Shown one piece after another: positions 34,401 to 45,555 of a stretch of 64,000 bases of DNA. Where the stretch lies: NCBI GenBank assembly GCA_022559845.1, contig CM040121.1, positions 342,152,243-342,216,242 of the forward strand. Direction: 5' to 3'. The notes below the pieces were generated by a model, which did not search any database, had not been told where the DNA came from, and saw only the letters and a list, made by a program, of their open reading frames with translations. Made by a program: the position numbers and the translations under genes. How positions within the stretch are numbered: the first letter of the stretch is position 1; every line of letters begins with the position of its first letter. The stretch is from Amorphophallus konjac (Eukaryota > Streptophyta > Magnoliopsida > Alismatales > Araceae).

Positions 34401-35159
34401 CGTCAATTAATTTTTGTCTTTTCTATTTGACCTCCAAAAGACCGATATTGTATATATATTCCTGTTATTCCTATAATACCTTTAACTATATACTTTATTT
34501 GACTTTAAATAACGACTTTCATTCAGTCGTCATTTAATTTGTGCACGCCCATTGCTATAGGCGTCATTTGATTTTTTTGGGCATTTCCACATAAGCTTCC
34601 AAAGACTAATATTATATATATATCCCTATTATCTCTATAACTCTTTAACTATTTAATTTTCACTAATTTATAAATAACGACTTGTATTAAGTCATTTTTC
34701 ACATTGTATACGCCTGCACCAAGAGGCATCATTTAAGTTTTGGCCATTTCTCATTGCCCTTGAAAGGATCGAAATTGTATATATGCCCATTCTTTTATCT
34801 TTCACATATCTTTAATGTATTTAACTCTTATATATATATATATATATATATCCCTCTTCCTTCTAATAAGATTAAAATATAGTAAATGTGGAATATTAAA
34901 ATTTCTAAATTAGTAATAAAATATAAATTGACATTTTCTTGAAGATTTAATGATTCTTAATTTAATTAAAATTATTTTGTGCATCAAATGGCTACATGTT
35001 ATTATTAAATTTATTATAATATAATGGTAAGGTCTATGAGTCCATTTCGTAAGACTTTTCAGGATGTAAGAGGGTTATGTACAAGGCCTAAGCCTTACTT
35101 AATTATTATTTTTAATTTATTCAAACTTTCTAGTCTATAAATTTACTAGGGTTGCTACA
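31439..35159 (-). repeat. Element E 5' LTR (right)
   Basis: 3721 bp, uninterrupted, and the reference for removing F from the left copy. TATA box (minus) at 34069-34078, dyad arrays at 32895-33235 and 34345-34735, and a longer ta run near 34830-34852 than in the left copy. It ends gttgctaca and is followed by ccgtg (35160-35164). Confidence 0.93.
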
Positions 35160-35164
35160 CCGTG

Positions 35165-36846
35165 TATCGGTGTGAGTGTGGTGGGGTTCCCCCGCATGTC
35201 GTGCGTTTCTGCATAAGATGGTTCCCGAGTGGGCCAAGTGTTTGGCCTTGGACTGCGAGTCCAGTCATCCGACCTAGGCCTGGAGGTTTCCCACTTTTCC
35301 CTGGGATGGGGATTCGGCGTGGCGGCTTGTGAGCTGGCGTGGGAATCATGCTTCTATGTTTTCCGCGTGGGCCATATGTGTGGCCTTGGACTGTGAGTCC
35401 AATTACCCAGCCTGGGGCTGGAGGGTTTCTGAGTTCCCTTTTGAGGGGATGGTCTCGGCAGGTCGTGAGCTACCTCAGTATTCGTGCTACCGTGGTTTTA
35501 GACCTAGGGATTAGGCTAGATTAACGGCATTGCGTCGTTGCGTACGACGGTCTTGACCTCGAGTCTTGTGACTCAAGGACCGTTGGATTTAGTGAGTCTA
35601 GAGGACCGTCCAGAGTCTAGTGGCTCGTCGCCACTTGGTCCTTCTCGACTTTCACGCAGGGTGCGTGTGTGGTTCTCAGAATTTTTCTTCGGAGAGTGGT
35701 CACACCAATGACTCCCCACTAGTCGTAGCCTTCTGACACGCAAGTGGTCCCACCAGGGAGTGGTGGCTAGGCTACCCCGAGAGATAGTTTTTAGACTGGT
35801 TTCCGTTGGGCCCCACATCTACCAGCCAGAGTCCGACTGTGGGGAAAACCAATCAGAGGGCATGACCAGGGACGCACGGTCTGTGTGTGCACACGTGGTT
35901 GGGGGCAGTTGGACCCGCGCTGACGAGCGTGACCCCAACTAGTCACTTGTTCTGTGGTTACTAGTACGGTGTCTCAATTCCCGTTGAGCTGGAGGGAGAC
36001 ACCTGAGGGGCGGTCTAAGACGTCAGTGGACGCTTCCGGCCTTGCTTCTGGTGGGCAGGTACTCCTGTCACGTGAGACGTGACTCTCCTGTTTCCGGGTT
36101 CTATTTCCCGTCTGCGAGACGTGGTTTTCTAGATCGTCCGGTGTTTCCAAGTTAGTGGCCAGTGTGCTAGTAGCTTCCCCGAGGTTGTGTCTTGTTAGTG
36201 TTGTGTTCGCGACGAGGCGGTCGCGGCTTGACCTTGGACAGCGTGTCCCGATTGGTCTTGTCCGGGTAGACAGGCCTCTACGGCAGGGTTGCCATAGGTT
36301 TTGCCTCGGTAAGTGGTGTTAGTGTCGTCTGGTTCCCGATTGTGAGATCGGGATTTCTCTTTCTGCTTGACCGGTACAGTAGGAGTAGTTGTAGTGCTGA
36401 GTTTTGACCGGCCACCGAGTTACTGTTCCTACTGCTACTGTTGTTCTTATAGTTACTACTTTCCGTGCCACCGTTGTTCTCAGTTGGGGTTCCGTGGGAT
36501 CCCTACTGAGCCAGTGACAGGAGGCTCACCCCTACTTTTCAGGTGCGGTGGTTCTTCCTCGAGGTTCGAGGATGCTGTTCAGAGGTTCTTAGTTGCCAGC
36601 TCGCCGGGCCGAGTGTTCACTTGACATGTGGTATGTTTTACTACTTTAGATTGTACTTTCTGTTGGACTGGACTCTGTTGTAGTTGTTATTTATTTTTGT
36701 CAATTATTGAATTATCCTGCTTTATTTTCTATTTCTTTGTACCTCCACACTCCTTTTAGCCCTTCCGAGCCCTCCCGGCTCATGGGCGACGGGCCAGGAT
36801 TGAAATGGTGTGGGGATCCTCCCGGTATCCGGATCTTGGGTCGTCA
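35165..36846 (+). repeat. Element A 5' LTR, second part
   Basis: Resumes after E and ends ..gggtcgtca at about 36846, directly before the primer site. It is GC-rich with no believable gene; short frames on both strands (for example 35329, 35760, 36367) overlap and lack domains. Confidence 0.8.
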
Positions 36847-37389
36847 TAGCTGGTATCAGAGCGGTGGTTGTGGATGTAGATGGGAATTCAAAATATTGCA
36901 ATGATTAGAGTCCATAAGGTCCAGTACAGTCGGCAGCTGGCTTAGGGTTTTGTGTTTGTTTTCCGCTTGAGAGCTTGAGTGCGCTGCGTGGTGCTGTGAA
37001 GGCGATTATTGTTCACATCTTTCGTGTCGGCATGGGATCTAAGGATCGAGGTTGAGAGCTTCTCCCTCATCAGTGGTGATCCCGGTTGTCCAGCATTGGG
37101 CAGAGGTTGCTGGCAGGCGTGAGTTTGTGGTGCTGCATTTGAGGCGTCTGTAGCGATGTCAGGTGGCTGGCAAGGATTGGTCATGGTTAAATGGCCGTGA
37201 GTGTGCTCTGAGGTAGCAGTTGTCGAGTCTGGTCACTCTAGCTTGAGGTCTATCCAGCCCCTGATGTGTTAAGGTTGTGATTTAAGGTGGCAGAGCGGGT
37301 GTTCTGATCGAGAGGTGCGCTCGGGTGAGCGGAGGATCTTCTCGGTGAGCTACTGTTTCATCGAGCCTAATGTTATTGTCGTGCTCTGT
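36847..37389 (+). other. Element A interior, left part
   Basis: About 540 bp of leader between the primer site and the insertion point of B. I see no coding frame with recognisable content. It joins with 55118-56536 once B is removed. Confidence 0.75.
36851..36862 (+). other. Primer binding site of element A
   Basis: TGGTATCAGAGC four bases after the LTR end matches the tRNA-iMet primer. It sets element A in plus orientation. Confidence 0.85.
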
Positions 37390-37394
37390 GGCAT

Positions 37395-37790
37395 TGTGGA
37401 TGCCAAAAAATGTCGATGAGGATTATATGGCATGCACGTCTCGACACTCGAGAGCAAGCCGAAGATGGAAATGCCGAACAAATCTCATGCCTCGCCTGAT
37501 CAGGATGAGAACCCGCTTGGTGGTCCGCTACCCATTAAGGAAGCCCCCAAGGCGGAAGATACAACCACAACTCCACAGCCGTCCGTGCCGAGAGCTGAAT
37601 CAAAGAAGAGTCGGGAACTCCGGTACAGCCTCAATATGCACCGAAAGTTACGCAAAGTCTGGGATCAAGCCCCAAAGGCTGCAAATGGAATATTATAGAG
37701 GCCATGCATTGCAACTAGAACACTCCAGGAGCGCCAACACTCGAATAAATGGCTGCGACTTCGAAAAGAATCCATTTGAGGCTTAAAACG
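37395..37790 (+). other. Element B U3 start with a small antisense-free frame
   Basis: An 88-codon frame (37432-37698) starts 37 bases inside the LTR and is hydrophilic with many Lys, Pro and Glu (for example KAEDTTTTPQPSVPRAESKKS). The D copy has an unrelated-looking 76-codon frame in the same relative place (45141-44911). Neither shows a domain. I note them without calling genes. Confidence 0.25.
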
Positions 37791-37794
37791 GCGT

Positions 37795-37985
37795 GAAGGG
37801 GCCATAAACCGGTGCGCTCTAAACCGGCGCGCCCCTTCAACATCTTAATCCGGCGCGCCCCATTTTTCTCATTTGCCCTTGCTTGGCATTAGACCGGCGC
37901 GCCCCTCCTTGCTTGGCATTGAACCGGCGCGGCCCTTGTGTGCTGATAATCCGGCGCGCACAACTCTGCGCCGTTTTAACCAAAG
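37795..37985. repeat. ccggcgcgcccc array, element B U3
   Basis: Five or more copies of (a/t)ccggcgcgcccc spaced about 25-35 bp apart; each contains the palindrome ggcgcgcc. They lie upstream of the TATA box at 38342. Confidence 0.8.
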
Positions 37986-38341
37986 GGCCATCCCATCTAT
38001 ATTCCGATGCTCTGTTTCCGGATGAATCTCACACGAAGTCTAGAGAGGAGAAGAACAGTGGCATTCAATGCCCGTCCCATAGCCATTTAAAGATCGCAGA
38101 GCTGTGCACACCCCAACTCGACAGCGCAACGGTGGTAGCAGCAGAGGCCAGCACCGACGGTGGCAGCAGTAGTAGATCTCCAGACAAACCTATGAACATC
38201 CCGTCCTCGGATGAATGGCAGCGTACGGCGCAAACCAGCGGCATCCAACGTAACGAGTCAACTCCCAGCGTTGCTGCGATCAAGGCAGAGGTGGCGGGAA
38301 TTCTCCCCCACTAGCCATTTCTACAAGGAACGCAACCTGTC

Positions 38342-38350
38342 CTATATATA
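38342..38350 (+). promoter_or_regulatory. TATA box of element B
   Basis: ctatatata within cctatatataggtggg, followed by a purine-rich leader, and about 300 bp before an aataaa signal, as expected for a U3-R boundary. Confidence 0.6.
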
Positions 38351-38648
38351 GGTGGGTGAAAGAAGAAGAGAGTGTGGCTGCTCGAACCCCCTCGGCTGTA
38401 TGCAGTGAAGAGAAGAAGAAAAAGAAGAGGAGAAGGCCACCCGAAGAGAAGGAAGCTCCACCCACCCATGCCAGAGAGGTGAAGAAAGAAAGAGAGAGGA
38501 GAGTGAGAGTGAGAGGTGAGCTCGGAGGGGGAGGAGTTTGTGCTTCGTTCCCCCTCCCCCATCGATGTATTCCCTCCTTTCCCTCTACTGTATTCTCCCC
38601 TTTTCTCGCTTTAGGGTAGATTCCCAGCTGTATTTTCCTTTGCAAATG

Positions 38649-38654
38649 AATAAA
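38649..38654 (+). terminator. Possible polyadenylation signal in element B
   Basis: aataaa within gcaaatgaataaaaagag, about 300 bp downstream of the TATA box. Its place fits the end of the R region of an LTR. Confidence 0.45.
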
Positions 38655-39284
38655 AAGAGAAGTTCTTTTTGCAGCATACGGTGTTCTTCTGCTTCCCTCT
38701 CTTTTCCTCTGCCTTCTCCTCATCCAGGCCCTTCGAAGCTTGCTTCTCCATAGCATGGCCTTCGAAGGAGTCCGTCAGGGGATGAACATTCATGGCCTCT
38801 CATGGCACACATTCGTCCCGCTTATGAAACCATCACCCGTGAGCTGTGGGAGTTCTTGAAGGCTAGTCCTCGAGCTTCATACACTCACTTATGGATTGTT
38901 GGACCGCCGTGAGGTCTACATTTTGAGGTTCACCCCGGAGCAATCCGTTTGGTGTTCCACATGTTTCTCTGGAAAGCCTCAGTCCGGGGGAGGTGCTGCC
39001 CATTTTTCGCCAGGAACAAACGAACAAGCTATTCTCTGAGGGCCAGAACATCATATGTTGGCAGCCTCTGAACCAAACCGAACAATCCTGCACAATGAAC
39101 ACTTCTAATAAAACATTCATATTTTTATGCCAATCCACCTTAATAAACAACTAAAACACTTAAACTTCCTCTCCACAAACTTAACCTATCAATTCGATGA
39201 ACAAATCAATCAACAGATTCACTTGCAGGTGAAAGAAAGAAGAAACAGAGCACGAAAGAATGAAAGAAAACCTCATAGAAGCTT

Positions 39285-39640
39285 AACCCGATGCGTCCTA
39301 ATCCGGCGTGGGCTAACCCGGCGCGGTACCCCCCCGCGTCGGTTTAGCTTCACACTCAAAAACTCCCTCCATTTTCTGACGCTCTCCCCGGCGCGCCCCT
39401 CTTCCTTCATGGCCATTAACCGGCGCGCCCCTTGGCATCCCTCTACCCGGCGCGCCTCCTTGAGCCCCCTTAATCCGGCGTGCCCCCCTTTGGTGTCCCT
39501 TTTCCGGCGCGCCCCCTGAGCTACCTTAATCCAGCGCGCCCCTCCTTTGTAACACCATAACCGGCGCGCACCCCTCCTTTGTAATACCTTCACCGGCGCG
39601 CCCCTCTTCTCTCGTGCTCACCTCCCTTCGCCGGCGTGCT
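39285..39640. repeat. ccggcgcgcccc array, element B U5
   Basis: About ten copies of ccggcgcgcccc variants at roughly 30-bp spacing, the same unit as at 37795-37985 and as in element D (42420-42680, 43430-43500, 44730-44815, where it reads ttcccggcgcgccc). Confidence 0.8.
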
Positions 39641-39724
39641 TAAAAGAAAGAATAATTAAACAAAACAAAGAGTTTTGAGCTAATGAATAAAACTAATAAA
39701 AGTTTCCCCCTTCCATAATCGAAT

Positions 39725-39870
39725 TTTTGTTCCGGGGGTGCTGCCCCCGGAAACCCCCACAAGGGGCGCTGCCCCCTTGACCCCCACGACCTGACCGGGC
39801 AGGTCGAATCCCGCGACCTGACTGCGCAGGTCGATCCGCGTGCGAGGGCGCACGTTGGCGAGTTCGGGCT
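39725..39870. repeat. Cluster of GC-rich hairpins in element B
   Basis: Consecutive palindromes: ttccgggggtgctgcccccggaa; caagggg-cgctg-cccccttg; and two cgacctg-N6-caggtcg type dyads (near 39788 and 39815). Element D has the matching cluster at 42255-42365, with different six-base centres. Arms are shared; centres are not. Confidence 0.75.
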
Positions 39871-39929
39871 TCACACTTAACAATCCGCTTCCCTCGGACT
39901 GCATATGAAGAGAAAAATAATGATGCCCC

Positions 39930-40232
39930 ACTAGATCGGACTTGGATCTCGGGAGCCTTCGCCCGAACGTGGCCATGATCCGATCTTATTCCGGGCCGAT
40001 AGTTCGTTAGCTCGACCCGTCTTTATCGGGATCCGATCCCGCAATCCCTTTAAACTTGCCGCACCTACGGCAGACATCCGTACGGTTTTATCGTCGTCCT
40101 CGACGCTACTAATACGGACTTCCGCCCGAATAATGAATGGTCCATTAGTGGCCGACATATATGCCGGGATCCGATCCCGCACCCACATGAAACTTGCCGT
40201 ACCTACGGCAGATATTCGTATGGCTTTATCAT
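39930..40232. repeat. Tandem repeat of about 150 bp in element B, left of C
   Basis: Two copies here, and more at 54108-54800 on the other side of C, share gggatc(c/t)gatcccgc, aacttgccgtacc(t)acggcag and (c)gtccgaa..atggtcc segments. Copia C is inserted inside one unit, so the array was continuous before. Confidence 0.75.
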
Positions 40233-41554
40233 TGATACGAGAAATATGAAGTGATCTAGAAGGGGAGGGGATGAATAGATCACTGTTTTCAACCGATTAA
40301 AAATTATTGAAGAGTGATTCACTGAAAACAAGCAATCTCGCAGATGTACCCACAAAAACCGCAGTGCGAACAATAACTCGAGTAGATAGAAGGCACACCA
40401 CAAGAACCACCACAGACAATCACACAAGGGCACAGAGATTTTTAAGGTGGTTCGGCCAGATCTCCAGTCTGCCTACGTCCACCCCTCACTTCAAATCGAA
40501 GTGAGGATTCCACTAGCACTGCTAGCAAAGAAGACTCAGTCTGCGACAACTGCTGATTCACAGCTTCACCAGGGGAACATCCTCCCCTCTTCCTCCACAC
40601 CCGGAGGGAACCCTAAGGACGTCAAGTCCCTAGAAACCAGGAAAAAAATTTCCTCTTCCTCCAACCGGAGGGAACACTAGTGATCTACAGTCACTAGAAC
40701 CAGAGACCAAGGTCTCTCTTCCTCGAAATCTCAGAGGGAACACCTCTTCTACGAGAGGGAACACTACTGCAACCTCTGTTGCAAGTAAACCAGAGAGAAC
40801 ACGTCTCTCTCTTCCCCTGAACACCAGGAGGTAACACAGAGAACTCTTAATCAAGAATGGAAAACATATAAGAAATGAAAACAAGAAAGAAAGAATCCAA
40901 AGTTCAGAACTGGAAACAATGTAGCTCAAACTGAGCAGCAGACTTCGGATTTGATCCGTAAGTCAAAACCCATCTTCTGATCACTCTCCTGCTCTCTCTT
41001 CTCTCTCAACTGGAACACTCTAGTTTCTCAGGGAGGCTCTTTCTCTTCTGCTCTCACTCAAATTTCTTCTCTTCTTTTTCTGGATCGAACTCTCTGCACT
41101 TCTGCTTTTTACTTTTTCCTTTCGATCAACCTTCATCTGTGGACGAAGGCTTCAATATATAGCAGCAGCAGCAGGTGGATGAGGTGCAGAATGCGTGTGC
41201 CTCCCACACTTCATCCAGAACCTTCTTGCCACGTGCCTTTATAGCATTGGTTCCTTTAGCATTGGATCACGTGCAGCCCAGTCACTGGGAATATTCTTCC
41301 TCGGACCACCTTCTTCTTCCCCTGTAAAGAAATTAAACCATTAGAACTCAGGGCCACAAAAACTAAAACTGCATGAGGTACGTGATAGCAATACGAGATG
41401 CACTGTATTGAGAACGACACGAGATACACAAGATTACTACAGTACGAAATAAAGAGAGAATGACACGAGGTCAGATTAAAACAACACGAGGTAAAAAGAG
41501 ACAACATGAGATACATACTAATAAGGCTAATCACTACAAAGAGAACGACACGAA

Positions 41555-44500
41555 TGTGGACGCGGATTTTATCTTATTTCATTATATTATTTATTTATAT
41601 TTTTTTTTGGATTTTTGATTTATTAGGCGTGCCAGTCACGTGTGTGACGATTTCATTGTGCGCTCGATCTGACTTGGTCAGTCGATTGTGAAGTCCGAGT
41701 CGGGACCAGAAGTCCGTCATACCATAAAGGCTATGACGTTAATTACGCCCTTCCAAGGAAGGACAACCCTTGATTAAACGCCAAAATAGGAGGCCTCGAG
41801 AGGCAAACATGTATTCATGTGCGCAAAATGGAACTTCATACCAGAGCCAGGAAGGCGGGCAAGATAACAACATCAGCTGTGGAAGCAGACGGTATCGTTA
41901 AGCCAGCGGCTCAGAGACGATATCATTAAGTCAGCAGTTCAAAGACTGAGCCGTGGCCATGATGGAGGTTTAAAGCATCGATCAGTATTTCGACAGCATT
42001 TCCCCTTAATCTGGATTATGCCCAGGGGGAAATAGGCTATCACCCACGGAGTGCCGGGATGAAAGCCGAGAGAAAGAGAGAGGCCAAACCTCCCTACCTA
42101 TATATATATGCCATGGGGCAATGTTTGATTTTCCCTTAGGGAAGCCGGCGGAACTCATGCAGTGGCATAGCCCTCCCGAGCTAAAGGGGTTACTCATAAA
42201 TCCGATGTGGGACGACGGAATGTAAGTGAACGCTCAATGTTGCGCCCTCGCACACGGATCGACCTGCGCGGTCAGGTCGCGGGGATCGACCTGCCCGGTC
42301 AGGTCGCGGGGGTCAACGGGGCAGCGCCCCTTGCGGGGGTTTCCGGGGGCGGAGCCCCCAGAACAAAATTTGGATTGAAGACTCAGTAATACAATTTGAG
42401 TAGGTTATCGGTGCAGTTCAACCGTGCATAGGTTCCCGGCGCAAAGGCAAGATGGCCAAGGTTCCCGGCGCAGGAAGGGTGGTTCCCGGCGCGCCCAGGA
42501 GATGGGGTTCCCGGCGCGCCCAAGAGATGGTTCTCGGCACATAGGGAAGCCAAAGGGGGGGGTTTTCGGCGCAAGGGCCAAACGGCCACGGGTTCCCGGC
42601 GCGCTAATAGCAAGGCTCTCGGCAGGAGGCCAAGGAGGTGGGCCTCTCGGCGTGGGGTTCCTGGCGCGGGCCGTGCCGGGAGCTATGGCGCCGACAAGGT
42701 TTGACGATACTCTGCTCTGGGGTTTGCTGGCGGGTCAGAGGATTTCCTGGAGATCCAGGTCAAAGTAGATGGGCCCTGGGTGATCAAAATGCATCTATTC
42801 ATCGGGCCTCAACTGATTTTGGTTTGTGCTTCAAAAGAAGGCCAGAGGTTGAGAGGAACTGAGGAAGACCAATCCAGCATAGAGGACCTCTTTCACCATT
42901 GATGTGTAGAGTCCCGGGGACAGTTCAATATTGTCTTTCATCATCCCGGGAGAATTTTGGCAGCACCTCCCCTGGACTTAGCATTTGCCAGGGAATGATA
43001 TAGGCTGACATCCACGGAGTACCGGGATGAAAGCCGGAAGGTGAGGGAGCACTAAGGCTCAAAGAGACTGTACATGTCTCTAGCATCGGTCACTATTCCC
43101 CTTCTCGGAGACCGACGAAACCCTTGTAAAGACAAGGTCCACCGAACCCGCGGGGTTGCCTGTGAATCCAATTCGGGACATATGAATGTAGGGGAGGTCC
43201 TCCCCATTACTGTATCTCCTCGGGGCGTATGTAATGGTCTCTGAACATCCTCTGGACAGATGTGTGAAGAGATTAAAGGGATTGGGGGGTGATGGTGTGA
43301 AGGTGGATCTTGGCCTGGGTTTTATTGGCCAAAGAAGGAACCTCGGCGTGGGTTTTATTGGCCGGGGGGAAGCTCTCGGCGTGGCTTTTATCGGCCAAGG
43401 GGTTCTCGACGTGGCTTTTATTGGCCAAGGGGGGTTCTCGGCGCAGGGGTTCTCGGCGCACTCGTCACCGCGCCGGGAACCTGGCGCCGGGAGGCCCCCG
43501 GGCCGGGAAGGCTGTATTGCAAAGGGCTTTCTTGGAAAATGAACAGGATTGAGGGTTTTGTCAAGATACTGAAGGGAAGAGGGGGAAGCCCTCTCGGCCG
43601 CATGGCTCTCGGCGTGGCAACGGCCGTGCCAGGAAGGTGAAAGGGCTCAAGGCCAGAAAGGGTTTATGGCTTGATTATGGTACTCTGTTCTAGAGATTTC
43701 TGGGATTACATGAAGATTTCTGCTGGAGGGATGCCAAGGGAATTGGAAGGCGAAGTCAGTAGATGAAATAAGACCCTCTCACAACGTCCTGTGGAAATTT
43801 TTATCTGTTTGCCGCCAGCCGTCCGAGGAGATCAAGGGATGACTGCCTCTGATCACCTGGACGAGCCCAATGGCATCGAGGAAACAAACCAGCGATGGAG
43901 GAACGACACAACTCTCGGCACTGGAATTCTAGGCCCTAATCATTCGCGGGTTAGAATGGAGGGCCCAGGGGTCGAGGTCATCACTTATCATAACCTCGTG
44001 GGGTTGCATTCATCTGCAGATTAAGCATATATCTCATAACCAGCAGTTCAGGGAACCGAGAAATCGATGTATATGGTTCCTGAACGGCATGAGGGGGGGA
44101 ACCTCGAAGGAAAACTTGAATGTATATCGGGGATCTGCCATCGAGACAGGAGGGGAGAAGGAAACAGAACCCAATAACCCATTAGATGAGGGTAGGGGCC
44201 CTATCTTCATTCCTCTTCGAAGAACAGACTCATAGAAACGACTCTAAAACCCGAATCGTCTGGACATTTAAATAAAAGATATATGCATAGAAAGACAGAG
44301 GGCAGATACTTCAATCACCCAGCGCCCAAACGGGCCATTGGAGCGTTTCATTTCATAATATCATTCCAAGACTCAGACCAATTACAAGGAGAGAGTGAGG
44401 GAAAGGAGATAAAACAGAGGCCGGGATATCCCGGTTACATCCGATGCATCGAGATAAAACTCGTATAATTACATGAAGAAGAAAAGAAAACATGGGGGAG

Positions 44501-45173
44501 GGCGGAGCATTGACTCCTCTCCCTCCCCAGCTGCCTGCCCACCTGGAGCTTCTTCTTCTTCTCCTTCTCTTCTGATTGATCTCTTCTCTCTTTTCTTAGC
44601 GGAGGAGGCTCTCTCTCTCTGTTGGTCTCTTTATCTGGCTATCCTTTTCTTTTTCTTTCTTTTCGATCCTCCTCCCCTCTTCGCGTGGGAGAAAAAGGGG
44701 TTATATAACCCTGTCCATCGAAAGTGATTCTTGGCGCGCCTATAGCAGGGGTTCCCGGCGCGCTCCCATGGAGGGGCTTCCCGGCGCGCCTGTGGCCATG
44801 GGGAGGTTCTCGGCGCGAGGGGTATCAGGCCCATCCTCAATAGCATGTTAACAGGCCCATTCAACAGGCCCATTTTTAAAGCCCATATTCTGTTCAACCT
44901 TATTGATTTCCTAAAACATATCAGAACCGACGAAGGCCCCTTTCTTATGGTGACATGATCTCCCCGGAAACAAATCCAAGGTTCTCAGCGCTTCATCAGT
45001 ATCGTCGTCTGGATGACGATAACACCGGAAATCAGCCAGGCCTGAGAAGGTCCTGGCCGGGCAATTAGTCGGTAGTGAGGGTCCTCCCTCAATCCTGACT
45101 TTGCAGGCATCTTCCAGTCTTCGTTGCTGGTCTGGTCCCATCTTTATCTTTGTTCATATTTTAGCTGTCAACA
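41555..45173 (-). mobile_element. Element D: solo LTR of the B family
   Basis: TGTGGACGCGG...GCTGTCAACA with perfect TSD acgaa (41550-41554, 45174-45178) inside the LTR of C. The low-coordinate end (41555-41770) matches, inverted, the end of element B (54900-55112): a shared 'ggcgtgccagtca...tgcgctcgatctgact' region. Length 3619 bp, no coding sequence, no interior. The minus-strand TATA gttatataac lies at 44699-44708. Internal duplications (cacggagt.ccgggatgaaagccg at about 42048 and 43015) and ggcgcgcc arrays are present. Confidence 0.85.
42420..43640. repeat. ttcccggcgcgccc array in element D
   Basis: About twenty scattered units of (t)tc(c/t)cggcgcg or ctcggcgtgg type at about 20-40-bp spacing (42420-42680, 43340-43500, 43595-43640), with a further group at 44730-44815. 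This is the same repeat type as in element B, in the opposite orientation. Confidence 0.75.
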
Positions 45174-45541
45174 ACGAAGTAACACTGTAACAAAACAAAC
45201 ACTACGAAGAGAACGACACGAGATACATAATAATAAAGCTAACACTAAAAAGAAAACGACACGAAGTCAGAAGAGATCAGCACGAGGTGAGAAGGAAGTC
45301 TCACGGAGTGAAATGGTAGACAAACACACGATCAGAAGGAACCTGGACGAAGATAGAAAGAAACAACACGAAGTATGAAGGGAACATTACGGACATGTAA
45401 GGTATTATCTCATGGCAATTTTCCTGTTAATCATGGAAATTTCAAATGCATAACATTACTCAAGATATCTGATTAAAATAACAATATTTAACATAGTGAT
45501 GCTCATCATCAAAACACAAGGGAAGTCACAAAAGTCCAACA

Positions 45542-45555
45542 ATCTCCCCCTTTTT
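45542..45555 (-). other. Polypurine tract of element C
   Basis: The minus strand reads aaaaagggggagat directly before the LTR start TGTTGGACTT. This tract is typical of plant copia elements. Confidence 0.85.

Larger units (their letters stand above)
18910..35159 (-). mobile_element. Element E: Ty3/gypsy chromovirus, Tekay/Del-like
   Basis: LTRs run TGTCACGCCCCGAG...GGTTGCTACA on the plus strand, at 18910-26834 (containing element F) and 31439-35159. TSD ccgtg lies at 18905-18909 and 35160-35164. Without F the element is about 12.05 kb with 3728/3721-bp LTRs and a 4.6-kb interior holding gag and pol in minus orientation. Long LTRs, an iMet primer site, integrase after RNase H and a chromodomain-like C-terminus (VKVQW....EATWETEESMRKRFPELF) indicate the Tekay/Del lineage. 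The LTR starts differ at about five places in 120 bp, so it is older than G. Confidence 0.93.
40233..45541 (-). repeat. Element C 3' LTR (left), interrupted by D
   Basis: Parts 40233-41554 and 45174-45541 match 52417-54102. TATA box (minus, ctatatattg) at 41153-41162. Between about 41390 and 41555, and again from 45178 to 45390, the motif acgacacgag(g/a)t recurs every 25-40 bp. The frames at 40447 and 40630 lie wholly within the LTR and are repeated in the other copy; not genes. Confidence 0.93.
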
